Source of the DNA: Anaerolineae bacterium
Lineage (GTDB): Bacteria > Chloroflexota > Anaerolineae > Aggregatilineales > Phototrophicaceae
DNA: 64,000 bases
Assembly (NCBI GenBank): GCA_022843745.1
Contig: JALHNB010000001.1
Span: 90,019-154,018 of the forward strand
Direction: 5' to 3'
Shown here: one piece after another, positions 36,542-45,330 of the stretch
Numbering within the stretch: the stretch's first letter is position 1
Layout of the letters: the number at the start of each line of letters is the position of its first letter
Position numbers and translations under genes: made by a program
Notes under the pieces: generated by a model
The model's database searches: none
What the model saw: only the letters and a program-made list of their open reading frames with translations
What the model was told of the DNA's origin: nothing

Positions 36542-37330
36542 GTGGCTGTGTATATCATCGGCGATATACATGGTCATTATGGCCGTCTGATTGCGCTTTT
36601 GCAGAACGCTCGCCTCATGGGAGATGATCTCTCATGGGCGGGCGGCGATTCGACCTTGTGGTTTTTGGGTGATTTTTTTGATCGCGGCCCCGATGGTATC
36701 GGTGTCGTCAATCTGGTGATGCGTTTGCAGCGCGAGGCACAGGCGGCAGGCGGGCGTATCGAAGCGCTGGTCGGCAACCATGAGCTTACGCTGCTTTCGG
36801 CGCATCATTTCGGTCAACAGGCCAGCACAGGGCCGGGGCGAACGTTTCTGGCGGATTGGAAGCGAAACGGCGGCATCGACCAGGACTTGGCGCGGCTGAC
36901 CGATCAGCATATTGAGTGGCTTTCGAACCTCCCCGCGATGGCAAAAATCGACAACCGACTGTTGGCTCACGCCGATGCTCTGGCGTATACGCGCTATGGG
37001 CTTTCCATTGTTGAAGTGAATGACAGCTTTGCGGCAATGATGCGCAGCGAAGATGACAAATTGTGGGATGAAGCACTGGAAGCTTTTAGCGAACATGAGG
37101 CTTTCATCGACAGCCGAGAGGATGGCGCATCCCGTGCGCAGGCATTTTTGCGCATTTTCGGCGCGGAACAATTGATTCACGGACATACGCCCATCAGCAA
37201 AGTCACTCGCCAGCCAGCCAGGTCAATCACGGGCGCACTCGTTTACGCCAATGGCTTGTGCGTCAATGTCGATGGCGGAATCTACCAGGGTGGGTCGGGT
37301 TTCGTGTATGAAGTTCCATCCCTGAATTAG
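36542..37330 (+). CDS. serine/threonine-phosphatase-like metallophosphoesterase
   Basis: A 262-residue protein with the calcineurin-type metal motifs: YIIGDIHGHYGRL (GDIHG) near residues 6-12, FLGDFFDRGPDG (GDxxDRG) near 40 and ALVGNHELTLL (GNHE) near 80, and a late GHTPIS. The pattern fits bacterial PPP-type phosphatases and ApaH-like/Shelphs. The substrate could be phosphoprotein or dinucleoside polyphosphate. Its GTG start directly follows the rny stop codon, implying co-translation with RNase Y. Confidence 0.85.
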   Translation: MAVYIIGDIHGHYGRLIALLQNARLMGDDLSWAGGDSTLWFLGDFFDRGPDGIGVVNLVMRLQREAQAAGGRIEALVGNHELTLLSAHHFGQQASTGPGRTFLADWKRNGGIDQDLARLTDQHIEWLSNLPAMAKIDNRLLAHADALAYTRYGLSIVEVNDSFAAMMRSEDDKLWDEALEAFSEHEAFIDSREDGASRAQAFLRIFGAEQLIHGHTPISKVTRQPARSITGALVYANGLCVNVDGGIYQGGSGFVYEVPSLN

Positions 37331-37385
37331 CGTTGTTATAAAATGCTATCTCTGATTGAGTAGTTCATAACCCTATGAAGTATAG

Positions 37386-37412
37386 AAAAGGCGCTGTAGA
37401 AAGCGTCTTTTT
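37386..37412 (+). terminator. terminator after the recX-rny-phosphatase operon
   Basis: AAAAGGCGCT at 37386-37395 pairs with AGCGTCTTTT at 37402-37411 (one G.T) around a six-base loop and runs directly into a T-tract. It closes the plus-strand operon. Confidence 0.75.
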
Positions 37413-37558
37413 ATATCCACGCTTTGTAAATTCATTTCAAATTTAAGTAGTTATACTCAATCCATGAACGCCCAGATGCCTTATACTTTTCTATCTTACG
37501 CAATTAAGACAAAAATTCTGTAAAACATGGATAGGGAAAATGATAAGGAGGCAAGATC

Positions 37559-38125
37559 ATGTTAGGGGCAATGACTCGCAATTGGTGGACGCTGGTTCTG
37601 CGGGGTGTCTTGGCGATTCTTTTTGGCATCATTGTCATTCTGACGCCACTCATCGCGCTGACATCCCTGATTCTGTTATGGGGCGCTTATGTGCTGGTTG
37701 ATGGCGTGATGGCGGTCTTTGTAGCGATCCGGCATCGCAGTGAGTATCCACAGTGGTGGGTGACTTTGCTTGAAGGCATCGCTGGAATTATTGCAGGTAT
37801 TATCGCATTCCTGTTCCCACCTCTGACGGCCATTATTATGGTCTACTATGTGGCCGCGTGGGCGATTATCACAGGTGTTATGCAAATCGCCGCGGCGATT
37901 CAACTGCGTAAGGAAATTGAAGGCGAATTCTGGCTGGGGTTGGGTGGGCTGCTATCGGTGATCTTCGGCGTTTTTCTGGTTTTATCGCCCGGAGAAGGCA
38001 TTCTGACCTTGTTGTTGCTGGTCGGCATTTACTCGATTATTTTCGGGGTTTCTTTACTGATGCTGGGATTGCGTGTTCGAGGCATGTCCGACCAGACACG
38101 TCCAACAACACCCAGGGCGGCTTAA
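37559..38125 (+). CDS. HdeD family membrane protein
   Basis: A 188-residue protein with six predicted hydrophobic helices of the HdeD/DUF308 type: WWTLVLRGVLAILFGIIVIL, TSLILLWGAYVLVDGVMAVF, GIAGIIAGIIAFLFPPLTAI, YYVAAWAIITGVMQIAAAI and so on. HdeD is linked to acid resistance in enterobacteria; in other phyla it is a general stress-associated membrane protein of unknown action. AAGGAGG eight bases before ATG gives strong translation. It is monocistronic, enclosed by two hairpins. Confidence 0.88.
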   Translation: MLGAMTRNWWTLVLRGVLAILFGIIVILTPLIALTSLILLWGAYVLVDGVMAVFVAIRHRSEYPQWWVTLLEGIAGIIAGIIAFLFPPLTAIIMVYYVAAWAIITGVMQIAAAIQLRKEIEGEFWLGLGGLLSVIFGVFLVLSPGEGILTLLLLVGIYSIIFGVSLLMLGLRVRGMSDQTRPTTPRAA

Positions 38126-38149
38126 ATCCAACCTGCAATCTATAAATCA

Positions 38150-38191
38150 GGGTAGGTCTGCGAAATGTTTCAACACTTTCCAGACCTACCC
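38150..38191. terminator. hairpin between convergent hdeD-like and clpC genes
   Basis: GGGTAGGTCTG at 38150-38160 pairs perfectly with CAGACCTACCC at 38181-38191 around a 20-base loop that can itself pair in part. No strong T-run follows. It may act as a bidirectional terminator or RNA-end stabiliser. Confidence 0.55.
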
Positions 38192-38207
38192 CTAACTCTA
38201 GCGGCGA

Positions 38208-40697
38208 TTAAAGCACGTCGCTGTCCATCAGGTTATCCTGATTGATCTGTAAGTAATCGGTTGTGGCATCGGCGTGGCGCTCAAAAATAAGCTGCCCGCC
38301 GATTTCGTCGATCATGACCAGATCACCGGGACGGAAATCGCCCTTTAGTAACTGGATACTGAGTGGATTCTCCACATAACGCTGTAAAGAACGGCGGAGT
38401 GGGCGAGCGCCAAACTGCGGGTCATAGCCCTTTGCGGCTAACCAATGTCGCGCGGGTTCTGTCAGGTGAACGTTGATGCCTGCATCACCCAGGCGTTCAA
38501 CGAGGCCTTTCATCTGCAAATCCACGATGCGCTCGACATCCTGAAGCGACAGCGGCGAGAAAATGATGATCTCGTCAATACGATTCAAAAATTCAGGTCG
38601 GAACGTATCGCGCATCGCTTTTTCGATTTTCTGATGATCGGCGACAGCCTGTGGATCGCTGGCCTGGATAAAGCCAAGTGCGCCACCTTTTTTCGCAAAT
38701 TCTGTACCCAGGTTGCTGGTCATGATGATGACGGCGTTGCGGAAATCCACGACGCGCCCCTGCCCATCGGTCAATCGTCCGTCTTCGAGGATTTGTAATA
38801 GCGCGTTCCAGACATCAGGATGCGCTTTTTCAATCTCATCAAACAGGATGACACGGTAAGGGCGACGACGTACTGCTTCGGTCAATTGACCGCCGTCTTC
38901 ATAACCGACATATCCGGGAGGCGCACCGAACAGGCGGCTGACGTTGTGCTGTTCACGATATTCGCTCATGTCGATGCGAACGAGCGCTTCTTCGTCGTCA
39001 AACATAAATTCAGCCAGCGATTTTGCCAGTTCCGTTTTACCGACACCGCTTGCGCCCAGGAAAATGAACGAGCCGATAGGCCGCTTGGGGTCTTTAAGAC
39101 CGCTGCGTGAGCGGCGAATGGCATCGGCGATGGCGGAAACGGCCTCATCCTGCCCAATCACACGATTGTGAAGGGTTTCTTCCATGCGCAGGAGTTTTTC
39201 GCTCTCGGTTTCCAGCATTTGATTGACTGGAATGCCCGTCCATTGCCCCACGACGGAGGCGATGTCCTCGCTATCAACCACTTCGTCCAGCGTGTGTTCC
39301 TGCTGCCAGATATAGCGTTCGCGCTCAAAATCCTCTTCCATTTGCAGGCGGCGCATTTTGTATTCGGCAGCACGTTCATACTCACGGGCGAGTCCAGCGG
39401 CTTCTTCATCGGCGGACAGCCGGGAAATGCCGTCTTTCATCTCTTTGAGTTGGGGGGGCATCGAATACAGCGCGACACGCAGCTTGGCGGCGGCCTCATC
39501 CAGCAGGTCAATCGCTTTGTCGGGCAGCTTGCGATCCGTCACGTAGCGCTGTGCCAACCGTGCGGCAGCGACAATCGCTTCGTCAGAGATCGTGACTTTG
39601 TGATGCGCTTCGTAGCGGTCACGGAGTCCATAAAGCATTTCAATGGTGTCTTCGACGCTCGGCTCTTCGACAAATACCGGCGCAAAACGTCGATCCAGCG
39701 CACCATCTTTTTCGATGAACTGACGATATTCATCCAGGGTGGTCGCGCCAATCGCATGAAGCTCACCACGCGCCAACGCTGGTTTCATCATATTGCCCGC
39801 GTCCAGTGCGCCCTGTGCCGCACCCGCGCCGACGACTTGATGGAGTTCGTCGATAAACAGGATAATGTCACCCTCGGAGCGCTGAATTTCTTCGATCACG
39901 GCTTTCAGGCGTTCTTCAAATTCACCGCGAAAACGGCTGCCCGCCAGCATTCCGCCCAGGTCAAGGCTGACGACGGTTTTGCCCTGCAAAATTTCCGGCA
40001 CATCGCCCGAATAAATTTTCTGCGCCAAACCTTCGACAATGGCGGTTTTACCGACTCCGGCCTCACCAATCAGCACCGGGTTATTCTTGGTGCGGCGGCT
40101 CAAAATCTGAATCACACGCAAAATTTCGGCATCGCGCCCGATCACGGGGTCGAGTTTGCCTTCCGCTGCCATGCGCGTCATATCACGGCTGTATTTTTCC
40201 AGTGTGCGATAACGGCTTTCCGCCTGGGGATCGGTCACGCGCTGGCCACCGCGCACTTCCTTGATCGCTTCGTAAACACGATCACGGGTGACGCTGTTAT
40301 CCGACAAAATCTTGGTGACTGCCGTATTACGTTCGCTGATGATCGCCAGAAAAATGTGTTCCGTCGAGATGTATTCATCGCGCAGGCGATTCGCTTCTTC
40401 GTTCGCCAGGTCGATAATACGTTTGACGCGCGGGGTGATAAATACCTGACCCGTCCCGCCGCCGTAAATTGCGGCCTTTGGGCTGGCTTTTAGAATTTCG
40501 TCCAAACGTGTGCGGATCACGTTGACATCAACATTCATGCGTTCGAGAATTTGGGGGATGACCCCATCGGCTTGTTCGAGCAGCGCCAGCAGGATGTGTT
40601 CGGTATCGACCTGATTATGGCCGTAACGTTGTAGAATTTCATACGCTCTCGAAGCAGCATCCTGTGCGCGTTCTGTGAAACGGTCAAACCGCATCAT
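38208..40697 (-). CDS. clpC: ATP-dependent Clp protease ATP-binding subunit ClpC
   Basis: An 829-residue class I Hsp100. Two Clp_N repeats (1-145), first AAA+ module with GEAGVGKTA near residue 210, a short middle domain around 410-465, second AAA+ module with GASGVGKTE and the sensor region. The short middle domain and the ClpP-docking tripeptide LGF in KGGALGFIQ indicate ClpC rather than ClpB. It unfolds substrates for ClpP. No clpP or mcsAB/ctsR genes are nearby. ClpB is encoded about 6.5 kb further right on the same strand. Confidence 0.92.
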   Translation of the reverse strand: MMRFDRFTERAQDAASRAYEILQRYGHNQVDTEHILLALLEQADGVIPQILERMNVDVNVIRTRLDEILKASPKAAIYGGGTGQVFITPRVKRIIDLANEEANRLRDEYISTEHIFLAIISERNTAVTKILSDNSVTRDRVYEAIKEVRGGQRVTDPQAESRYRTLEKYSRDMTRMAAEGKLDPVIGRDAEILRVIQILSRRTKNNPVLIGEAGVGKTAIVEGLAQKIYSGDVPEILQGKTVVSLDLGGMLAGSRFRGEFEERLKAVIEEIQRSEGDIILFIDELHQVVGAGAAQGALDAGNMMKPALARGELHAIGATTLDEYRQFIEKDGALDRRFAPVFVEEPSVEDTIEMLYGLRDRYEAHHKVTISDEAIVAAARLAQRYVTDRKLPDKAIDLLDEAAAKLRVALYSMPPQLKEMKDGISRLSADEEAAGLAREYERAAEYKMRRLQMEEDFERERYIWQQEHTLDEVVDSEDIASVVGQWTGIPVNQMLETESEKLLRMEETLHNRVIGQDEAVSAIADAIRRSRSGLKDPKRPIGSFIFLGASGVGKTELAKSLAEFMFDDEEALVRIDMSEYREQHNVSRLFGAPPGYVGYEDGGQLTEAVRRRPYRVILFDEIEKAHPDVWNALLQILEDGRLTDGQGRVVDFRNAVIIMTSNLGTEFAKKGGALGFIQASDPQAVADHQKIEKAMRDTFRPEFLNRIDEIIIFSPLSLQDVERIVDLQMKGLVERLGDAGINVHLTEPARHWLAAKGYDPQFGARPLRRSLQRYVENPLSIQLLKGDFRPGDLVMIDEIGGQLIFERHADATTDYLQINQDNLMDSDVL

Positions 40698-40886
40698 AAT
40701 GGTTTCTGTTCCTCACTGACTTCATAAATGATGGCTGAGGTGCAGTGCATATTTCGTATATTGTACTGGAGCTTCCGAATGCCCACGAACTCAACCTCAA
40801 CTTCGGGGGGAAAGTGGATTCCTGCATTTAGCATGTGTTCCAATTTACCACGCGCTGTATAAAAATTGCGTTGGCAATGTGTAAAC

Positions 40887-40950
40887 GCAAGGCAAGAGAA
40901 TATGTGAATGCAGGGCAAGAGAATACGTGAATGCAAAGCAAGAGATCATG
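40887..40950. repeat. 23-bp tandem repeat upstream of clpC
   Basis: Units at 40887-40909, 40910-40932 and a partial one at 40933-40950 share GCA(A/G)(G/A)GCAAGAGA followed by ATA(T/C)GTGAAT. The last unit reaches into the 3' end of the adjacent unknown gene. It may be a simple slippage product or a multi-site operator for clpC. Confidence 0.7.
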
Positions 40951-42235
40951 GCCGGGGAATGCGCGAACGGCGCAAGGAATCTTCTGCTCCAGCCAGCAGC
41001 GTTTTCGTGAGCTTGAAGATGGTAATGGCCTCCCCGGTGAATAACTTGGAGCGTCCTTTGAGCGCTTCCTGCAATTCAGCCAGCATAATCCAGGGATTCT
41101 CGGATTTTACAGTCGCGAACTGGTTGATGATGATGCCACCCATCACCAGCGGCAGGTAGGCATAGCTCAGATCAGCCTGTCCCTGTCCGGCGTACCACGC
41201 CAGAATACGATTGGCATAGCTGATTTTTTCCGCGTCATTACCGAGGTTTTCGGAAATCTTGGGTTGTGCCACGCCGAATCCCAACAGGATCGAGTCAAAA
41301 AGCACCGCCTCGAACAGGTAGCGGACAGCCAATGTTCCCTTATCCCAATCTTCAACGCTTTCATCATGCGCCAGCACCTGGCACAGCGTCTGGAACCAGC
41401 GACTCTCTTCCATATTGAAGCCCGGCTCAAGCTCCATGCCTTCGTCCAGGGTGTAGGTCATCATCTTGGCAATCGCTTTGGCCTCGCCAGGATGGAGTGG
41501 GAGGTCGCGGTTGGCAAAACGTTCCTCAATGGCAGCGAGGAATGGCAGATAAACGCTGCTGCGAGTCAGGCCGTTGGAAACGCGACGCGCGTCTTCAACT
41601 TTCGAGTTGACCAACTCACGCTCCTCGGCCATATCTTCATGCGTCCAGAGCGATTCGTACTGGGGTTTCAACTCGGTGTTGAGATCGGGCATGATCTTGG
41701 GCGCGATGTCAAAATAGGACGTAATGATGTCGGTTGATTGATTCCAGGTATGCGCGGAGAATGGCACATCGCGCAGCACTTGTAATTTGAAGGACGAAAC
41801 GCTCAAAATGGATGGTGGTGCGCCCCCAGCGGGCGGGCGGATGACTTTCCCCGGCTTGGCAGTACGGAAGCGAACGGCTACCCGAACCGGAAATTTCGTC
41901 CCGGCTGCCGTTGGTGGGCGTGGGACAATCGGTGTTCGCAGAACGCCTACTTCGCCCGGTTTCAGGCTGAGTGTCAGCGTTTTGCGCGGCGTATCCATCA
42001 CCACTGGTTGGCCTTTTTTGTCTTCGCTGGGCAGTTGAACACCAACCTTCACCTGCATGGTTTCATCCACCATATTTTGCAGGATGAGAATCATCTCAAC
42101 AGGCTGGTTGAGATATGTTCGCTGCGGGAAGACTCCCAAGGCGACCTGCAACTGATCCATATTGATACGGGTTCCGCCCGTAATAGCTCCCAGAACGTCA
42201 GGGTAGAGTGGTTCAAATTTGAGGTTGTTATTCAT
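40946..42235 (-). CDS. uncharacterised protein, tandem paralogue B
   Basis: A 429-residue soluble protein. Residues 1-150 look like a beta-sandwich (LYPDVLGAITGGTRINMDQL; YLNQPVEMILILQNMVDETM; GEVGVLRTPIVP), the rest is helical and ends with YAYLPLVMGGIIINQFATVK. The start overlaps the stop of its upstream paralogue by four bases. Shared marks are YPDxLGxITGG at the N-terminus and Y(L/M)PLV(M/I)GGIII near the C-terminus. I do not recognise the family. The N-terminal part resembles arrestin/CARDB-like sandwiches in character only. Confidence 0.8.
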   Translation of the reverse strand: MNNNLKFEPLYPDVLGAITGGTRINMDQLQVALGVFPQRTYLNQPVEMILILQNMVDETMQVKVGVQLPSEDKKGQPVVMDTPRKTLTLSLKPGEVGVLRTPIVPRPPTAAGTKFPVRVAVRFRTAKPGKVIRPPAGGAPPSILSVSSFKLQVLRDVPFSAHTWNQSTDIITSYFDIAPKIMPDLNTELKPQYESLWTHEDMAEERELVNSKVEDARRVSNGLTRSSVYLPFLAAIEERFANRDLPLHPGEAKAIAKMMTYTLDEGMELEPGFNMEESRWFQTLCQVLAHDESVEDWDKGTLAVRYLFEAVLFDSILLGFGVAQPKISENLGNDAEKISYANRILAWYAGQGQADLSYAYLPLVMGGIIINQFATVKSENPWIMLAELQEALKGRSKLFTGEAITIFKLTKTLLAGAEDSLRRSRIPRP

Positions 42236-43578
42236 ATCTGGAATCCGAATCTCTGTAACGAACGATTGACCATCTGCTTGGTTATCATAAATACCAGATC
42301 ATTATTCTCATCGACTTCGGGTTCGCGCTCACTCAGAACCTCGTGCATCCCGCGCAGCGAATCGCTGATTTCTTCAGCGTTAGAAATCACCCGGTCATAA
42401 ATGATGATGCCACCAATCACCAGCGGCATGTATACGTGTGTAAAATTCATGCCGGATTTTTCATCGAGAATTTTGATGGTATTTTCGACGTAATCCTGGA
42501 TTTCCGCATCAGTCCCCAAATCCTCGCCCGTGATGGTTTTAATCATCTTAAAGGCGTAGGGGATCGCATCTCGCAGCAGGTCGTCATAAAGTGTCTCTGT
42601 CACAACCTCGACCAGATCATTGTTCGCCTTCTTCTCATCCTGGGCGATGATCTCCAGCAGGCTGTTGCACCAGTGTGGAAAACGTGGCCCACCGCCGGGA
42701 GAAAATCCCTTTTTGATCGTCTCAGCGATATTAAAGACCGGATAGCCCAAATAATCGAAGGATTCTTCCGTTGGCTCGGCCATCTCCAAAATCAGCGTGA
42801 GTAATTTGGCGATATACAGGCTCTCCAGCGGTTTGAGAGGATAACCAGCAGCGCCAAAACGCCGGTTGGTGGTTTCGACAAGTGCATCCAGGACAAAGGC
42901 TTTTTTGAGGCGCGGCAAAATGGATTTTGTCAGCAGCGTGCCATACTTTTCCAGCACCAGACGTTCATCAACATAATCGGTGATATGCCAGAGGTTGACC
43001 CACCCCGGCTGGAAATCCACCATCTGCCCCATCCGCCCCGGCATCACGCTGAAAGTAGCTTCGAGGACATCGCGCAGGCCGAAACGCTTGGTGGTTGCGA
43101 AAACCAATTTTTTCAGGTCGTCCAGTTTTTCTCGTGGTTCGTCGCGCAGATCATCGAGTACCAGATCGCCGCCGCCTTCGGGAGTGCGAATACGTGAAGG
43201 CTTCTTGAGTGGTTTGACGCTGATCTCCATTTCGATTTTATAACTATCGCTGACGGCGGTATCCGGCAAACACGACATAGGGAGAACAACATAGCCCACT
43301 TCCGCAGGTCGAACGCCAACCAGCAGGCGATTCTTTTTCGAAATGAACCGACCCTTCTGTTTTTTAGCATCGACTTCAGGCAGGGTGAGTGCGGCTGTGA
43401 CATCAACATCAACATCGGAAGCATTCTGCACCAGTAAAATCGTTTCAAAAGGTCGTCCGGCTCGTACCACGCGGGGGCGAACCGCAAGCGCTAACTGCAC
43501 CACATTGATGTTGCAGCGCTCTCCGCCAGTGATGTATCCGAGAATGTCGGGATAATTGATAGTTGTCGGTTCCGTCAT
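42232..43578 (-). CDS. uncharacterised protein, tandem paralogue A
   Basis: A 448-residue soluble protein, first of a translationally coupled pair. It has INYPDILGYITGGERCNINV near the start, a beta-rich region (RPFETILLVQNASDVDVDVT) to about residue 150, a helical second half and HVYMPLVIGGIIIYDRVISN near residue 385. Paralogue B shows the same order with low but clear similarity. The two may form a heteromer. Function unknown; no catalytic motif stands out and there is no signal or membrane segment. Confidence 0.8.
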   Translation of the reverse strand: MTEPTTINYPDILGYITGGERCNINVVQLALAVRPRVVRAGRPFETILLVQNASDVDVDVTAALTLPEVDAKKQKGRFISKKNRLLVGVRPAEVGYVVLPMSCLPDTAVSDSYKIEMEISVKPLKKPSRIRTPEGGGDLVLDDLRDEPREKLDDLKKLVFATTKRFGLRDVLEATFSVMPGRMGQMVDFQPGWVNLWHITDYVDERLVLEKYGTLLTKSILPRLKKAFVLDALVETTNRRFGAAGYPLKPLESLYIAKLLTLILEMAEPTEESFDYLGYPVFNIAETIKKGFSPGGGPRFPHWCNSLLEIIAQDEKKANNDLVEVVTETLYDDLLRDAIPYAFKMIKTITGEDLGTDAEIQDYVENTIKILDEKSGMNFTHVYMPLVIGGIIIYDRVISNAEEISDSLRGMHEVLSEREPEVDENNDLVFMITKQMVNRSLQRFGFQI

Positions 43579-43703
43579 AGCAGCTCATCTGTTGTATCAG
43601 CTTCGTTATGTTTTGATTATAATACGTTTTGCAACTCATACTTCTGGTACGCTGGTTTGTTATTTCCAATCTAGCCTGAATTTTTTGTGAAGGTTTGTTA
43701 CAG

Positions 43704-44774
43704 ATGACCTATTCGACCCGCACACGGCTTTATACAACGGAAGTCGAAAATCTCGATTTAGCCGTGATTCGTCTTGCGGCAGATTGTCTGCTGGCGGGCG
43801 GGCTGGTCGCGTTTCCCACTGAAACGGTTTACGGTCTGGGTGCAAACGCGCTGGATGCCGATGCGGTGAATCGCATTTACAGCGCCAAAGGCCGTCCGGC
43901 GAATAATCCGCTGATCGTGCATATCGCCTCGCCAGAGCAGCTCGAGCAGGTTGCTATGGAGATTCCAGACATCGCGCGTGAATTAGCGATGGCGTTCTGG
44001 CCGGGGCCTCTGACGATGGTTTTGAAATGGCCTGCACACCTGCCACCCAATATTTCCGCCGGTGGTAAAACCATCGCCGTGCGGATGCCCGCGCATCCAG
44101 TGGCGTTGGCGTTGATACGCGCGGCGGATGTGCCTGTAGCAGCCCCCAGTGCTAATTTATTTACCCGTCCGAGCGCGACGACTGCCCAGCACGTCCTGGC
44201 TGATCTCGATGGGCGCGTGGATGTGATTCTCGACGGTGGCCCAACACACATCGGCCTGGAATCGACGGTGCTTGATCTGACGAGCGAAAAGCCGACCATC
44301 CTCCGGCCTGGCGGTATCACGCTTGAAGCGCTGCGCGAAATCAACGTGTCTATCGAACTTCGCCATCAAACGATAGCGATGGACGATACAGAAGCCGCGC
44401 CGCTTTCGCCGGGGATGCTCTTAAAACATTATTCGCCCAACGCCGAACTTTTATTGTTTGCTGGCGATTTTGACGCAGTAACCGCGCGGATGCAGCAAAC
44501 GGCACGTGAACAGATTGCGACTGGAAAGCGTGTCGGTATACTCGCGCTCGATGAAGAACATACTTTTTTTGACGGAATCGGTGCGCAAATTGTGCCGCTT
44601 GGATCAAAAAATGATCTGGAAAGAGTTGGGCATAATCTGTTTGCGGGCTTGCGCACACTGGACGAAATGGGCGCGGATGTGATACTCGTGCGCGGCTTCG
44701 AGCAGGCGGGATTGGGAGCCACCATTCAGGATCGTCTGCTACGCGCGGCGGAAGGGCGGGTGATTGATGCCTAA
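43704..44774 (+). CDS. tsaC: threonylcarbamoyl-AMP synthase (Sua5-type)
   Basis: About 356 residues. The YrdC/Sua5 domain covers residues 20-205: GGLVAFPTETVYGLGANALD, IYSAKGRPANNPLIVHI, MVLKWP and VPVAAPSANLFTRPSATTA, then ESTVLDLTSEKPTILRPGGI. The remaining 140 residues form the Sua5 C-terminal domain (LSPGMLLKHYSPNAELLLF), so this is the two-domain form. It makes threonylcarbamoyl-AMP from threonine, bicarbonate and ATP for t6A37 synthesis with TsaD. ATG at 43704 with GAAGG upstream is preferred to TTG at 43695. It overlaps kptA by eight bases. Confidence 0.93.
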   Translation: MTYSTRTRLYTTEVENLDLAVIRLAADCLLAGGLVAFPTETVYGLGANALDADAVNRIYSAKGRPANNPLIVHIASPEQLEQVAMEIPDIARELAMAFWPGPLTMVLKWPAHLPPNISAGGKTIAVRMPAHPVALALIRAADVPVAAPSANLFTRPSATTAQHVLADLDGRVDVILDGGPTHIGLESTVLDLTSEKPTILRPGGITLEALREINVSIELRHQTIAMDDTEAAPLSPGMLLKHYSPNAELLLFAGDFDAVTARMQQTAREQIATGKRVGILALDEEHTFFDGIGAQIVPLGSKNDLERVGHNLFAGLRTLDEMGADVILVRGFEQAGLGATIQDRLLRAAEGRVIDA

Positions 44775-45330
44775 CCTGACCAAACTCTCCAAATTTCTCT
44801 CGCTGCTGCTGCGTCACCGCGCCGCCGATTTCGACATAACACTTGACTCGGAAGGATTCACCGATACTGATGCCGTGTGGGAGCAGGTGCAAAAACACTA
44901 TCCGGGCGTCTATACCTATAAAGATTTACTTCAGGCAGCTGAAGAAGGCGCCGACGGGAAAAAGCGATATGAGATCGTCGGCAGGCGTATCCGCGCACGT
45001 TATGGTCACAGCGCTGTGCAAACCATCACCTATCCGCCCGTGACACCGCCGGAATATCTCTATCACGGCACGACACGGGAAGCACTCGACTCAATCCGTG
45101 AGCAGGGGCTGATCTCCCAGAATCGACAGTTTGTACATCTCTCGCTCGATCCTGATTGGGCGCAAAGCGTGGGGGCGCGGCATTCTAAAAATACCGTTGT
45201 CCTGCGCGTCAGGGCTTTGGAGGCGCATCTCGCCGGACATGCTTTCCATCACCCCGAACCGAAGCATTATCTGGCGTTGTCGATTCCGCCAGCGTTTATT
45301 GATTTCCCCGAAACACTGCGCGGCAGTTGA
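44767..45330 (+). CDS. kptA: RNA 2'-phosphotransferase KptA/Tpt1
   Basis: About 187 residues with Tpt1/KptA hallmarks: LSKFLSLLLRHRAADFDITL near the N-terminus with the Arg-His pair, YEIVGRRIRARYGHS, YHGTTREALDSIREQGL and VHLSLDPDWAQSVGARH, then VVLRVRALEAHLAGH. The enzyme removes an internal 2'-phosphate from RNA using NAD. In eukaryotes it finishes tRNA splicing; the bacterial role is unclear. It is coupled to tsaC by overlap, giving a small RNA-modification operon. The last 64 bases overlap the convergent histidine kinase gene. Confidence 0.92.
   Translation: MPNLTKLSKFLSLLLRHRAADFDITLDSEGFTDTDAVWEQVQKHYPGVYTYKDLLQAAEEGADGKKRYEIVGRRIRARYGHSAVQTITYPPVTPPEYLYHGTTREALDSIREQGLISQNRQFVHLSLDPDWAQSVGARHSKNTVVLRVRALEAHLAGHAFHHPEPKHYLALSIPPAFIDFPETLRGS

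Noticed and set aside
39168-40493. A 441-codon open frame antisense to clpC.
   Set aside because: It is a shadow frame of a strongly conserved gene; the translation has no family features and no start signal.
40694-40936. An 80-residue minus-strand open frame just upstream of clpC.
   Set aside because: No ribosome-binding site, composition typical of intergenic sequence, and the 5' part runs through the tandem repeat. The last 45 residues could be a remnant but nothing supports it.
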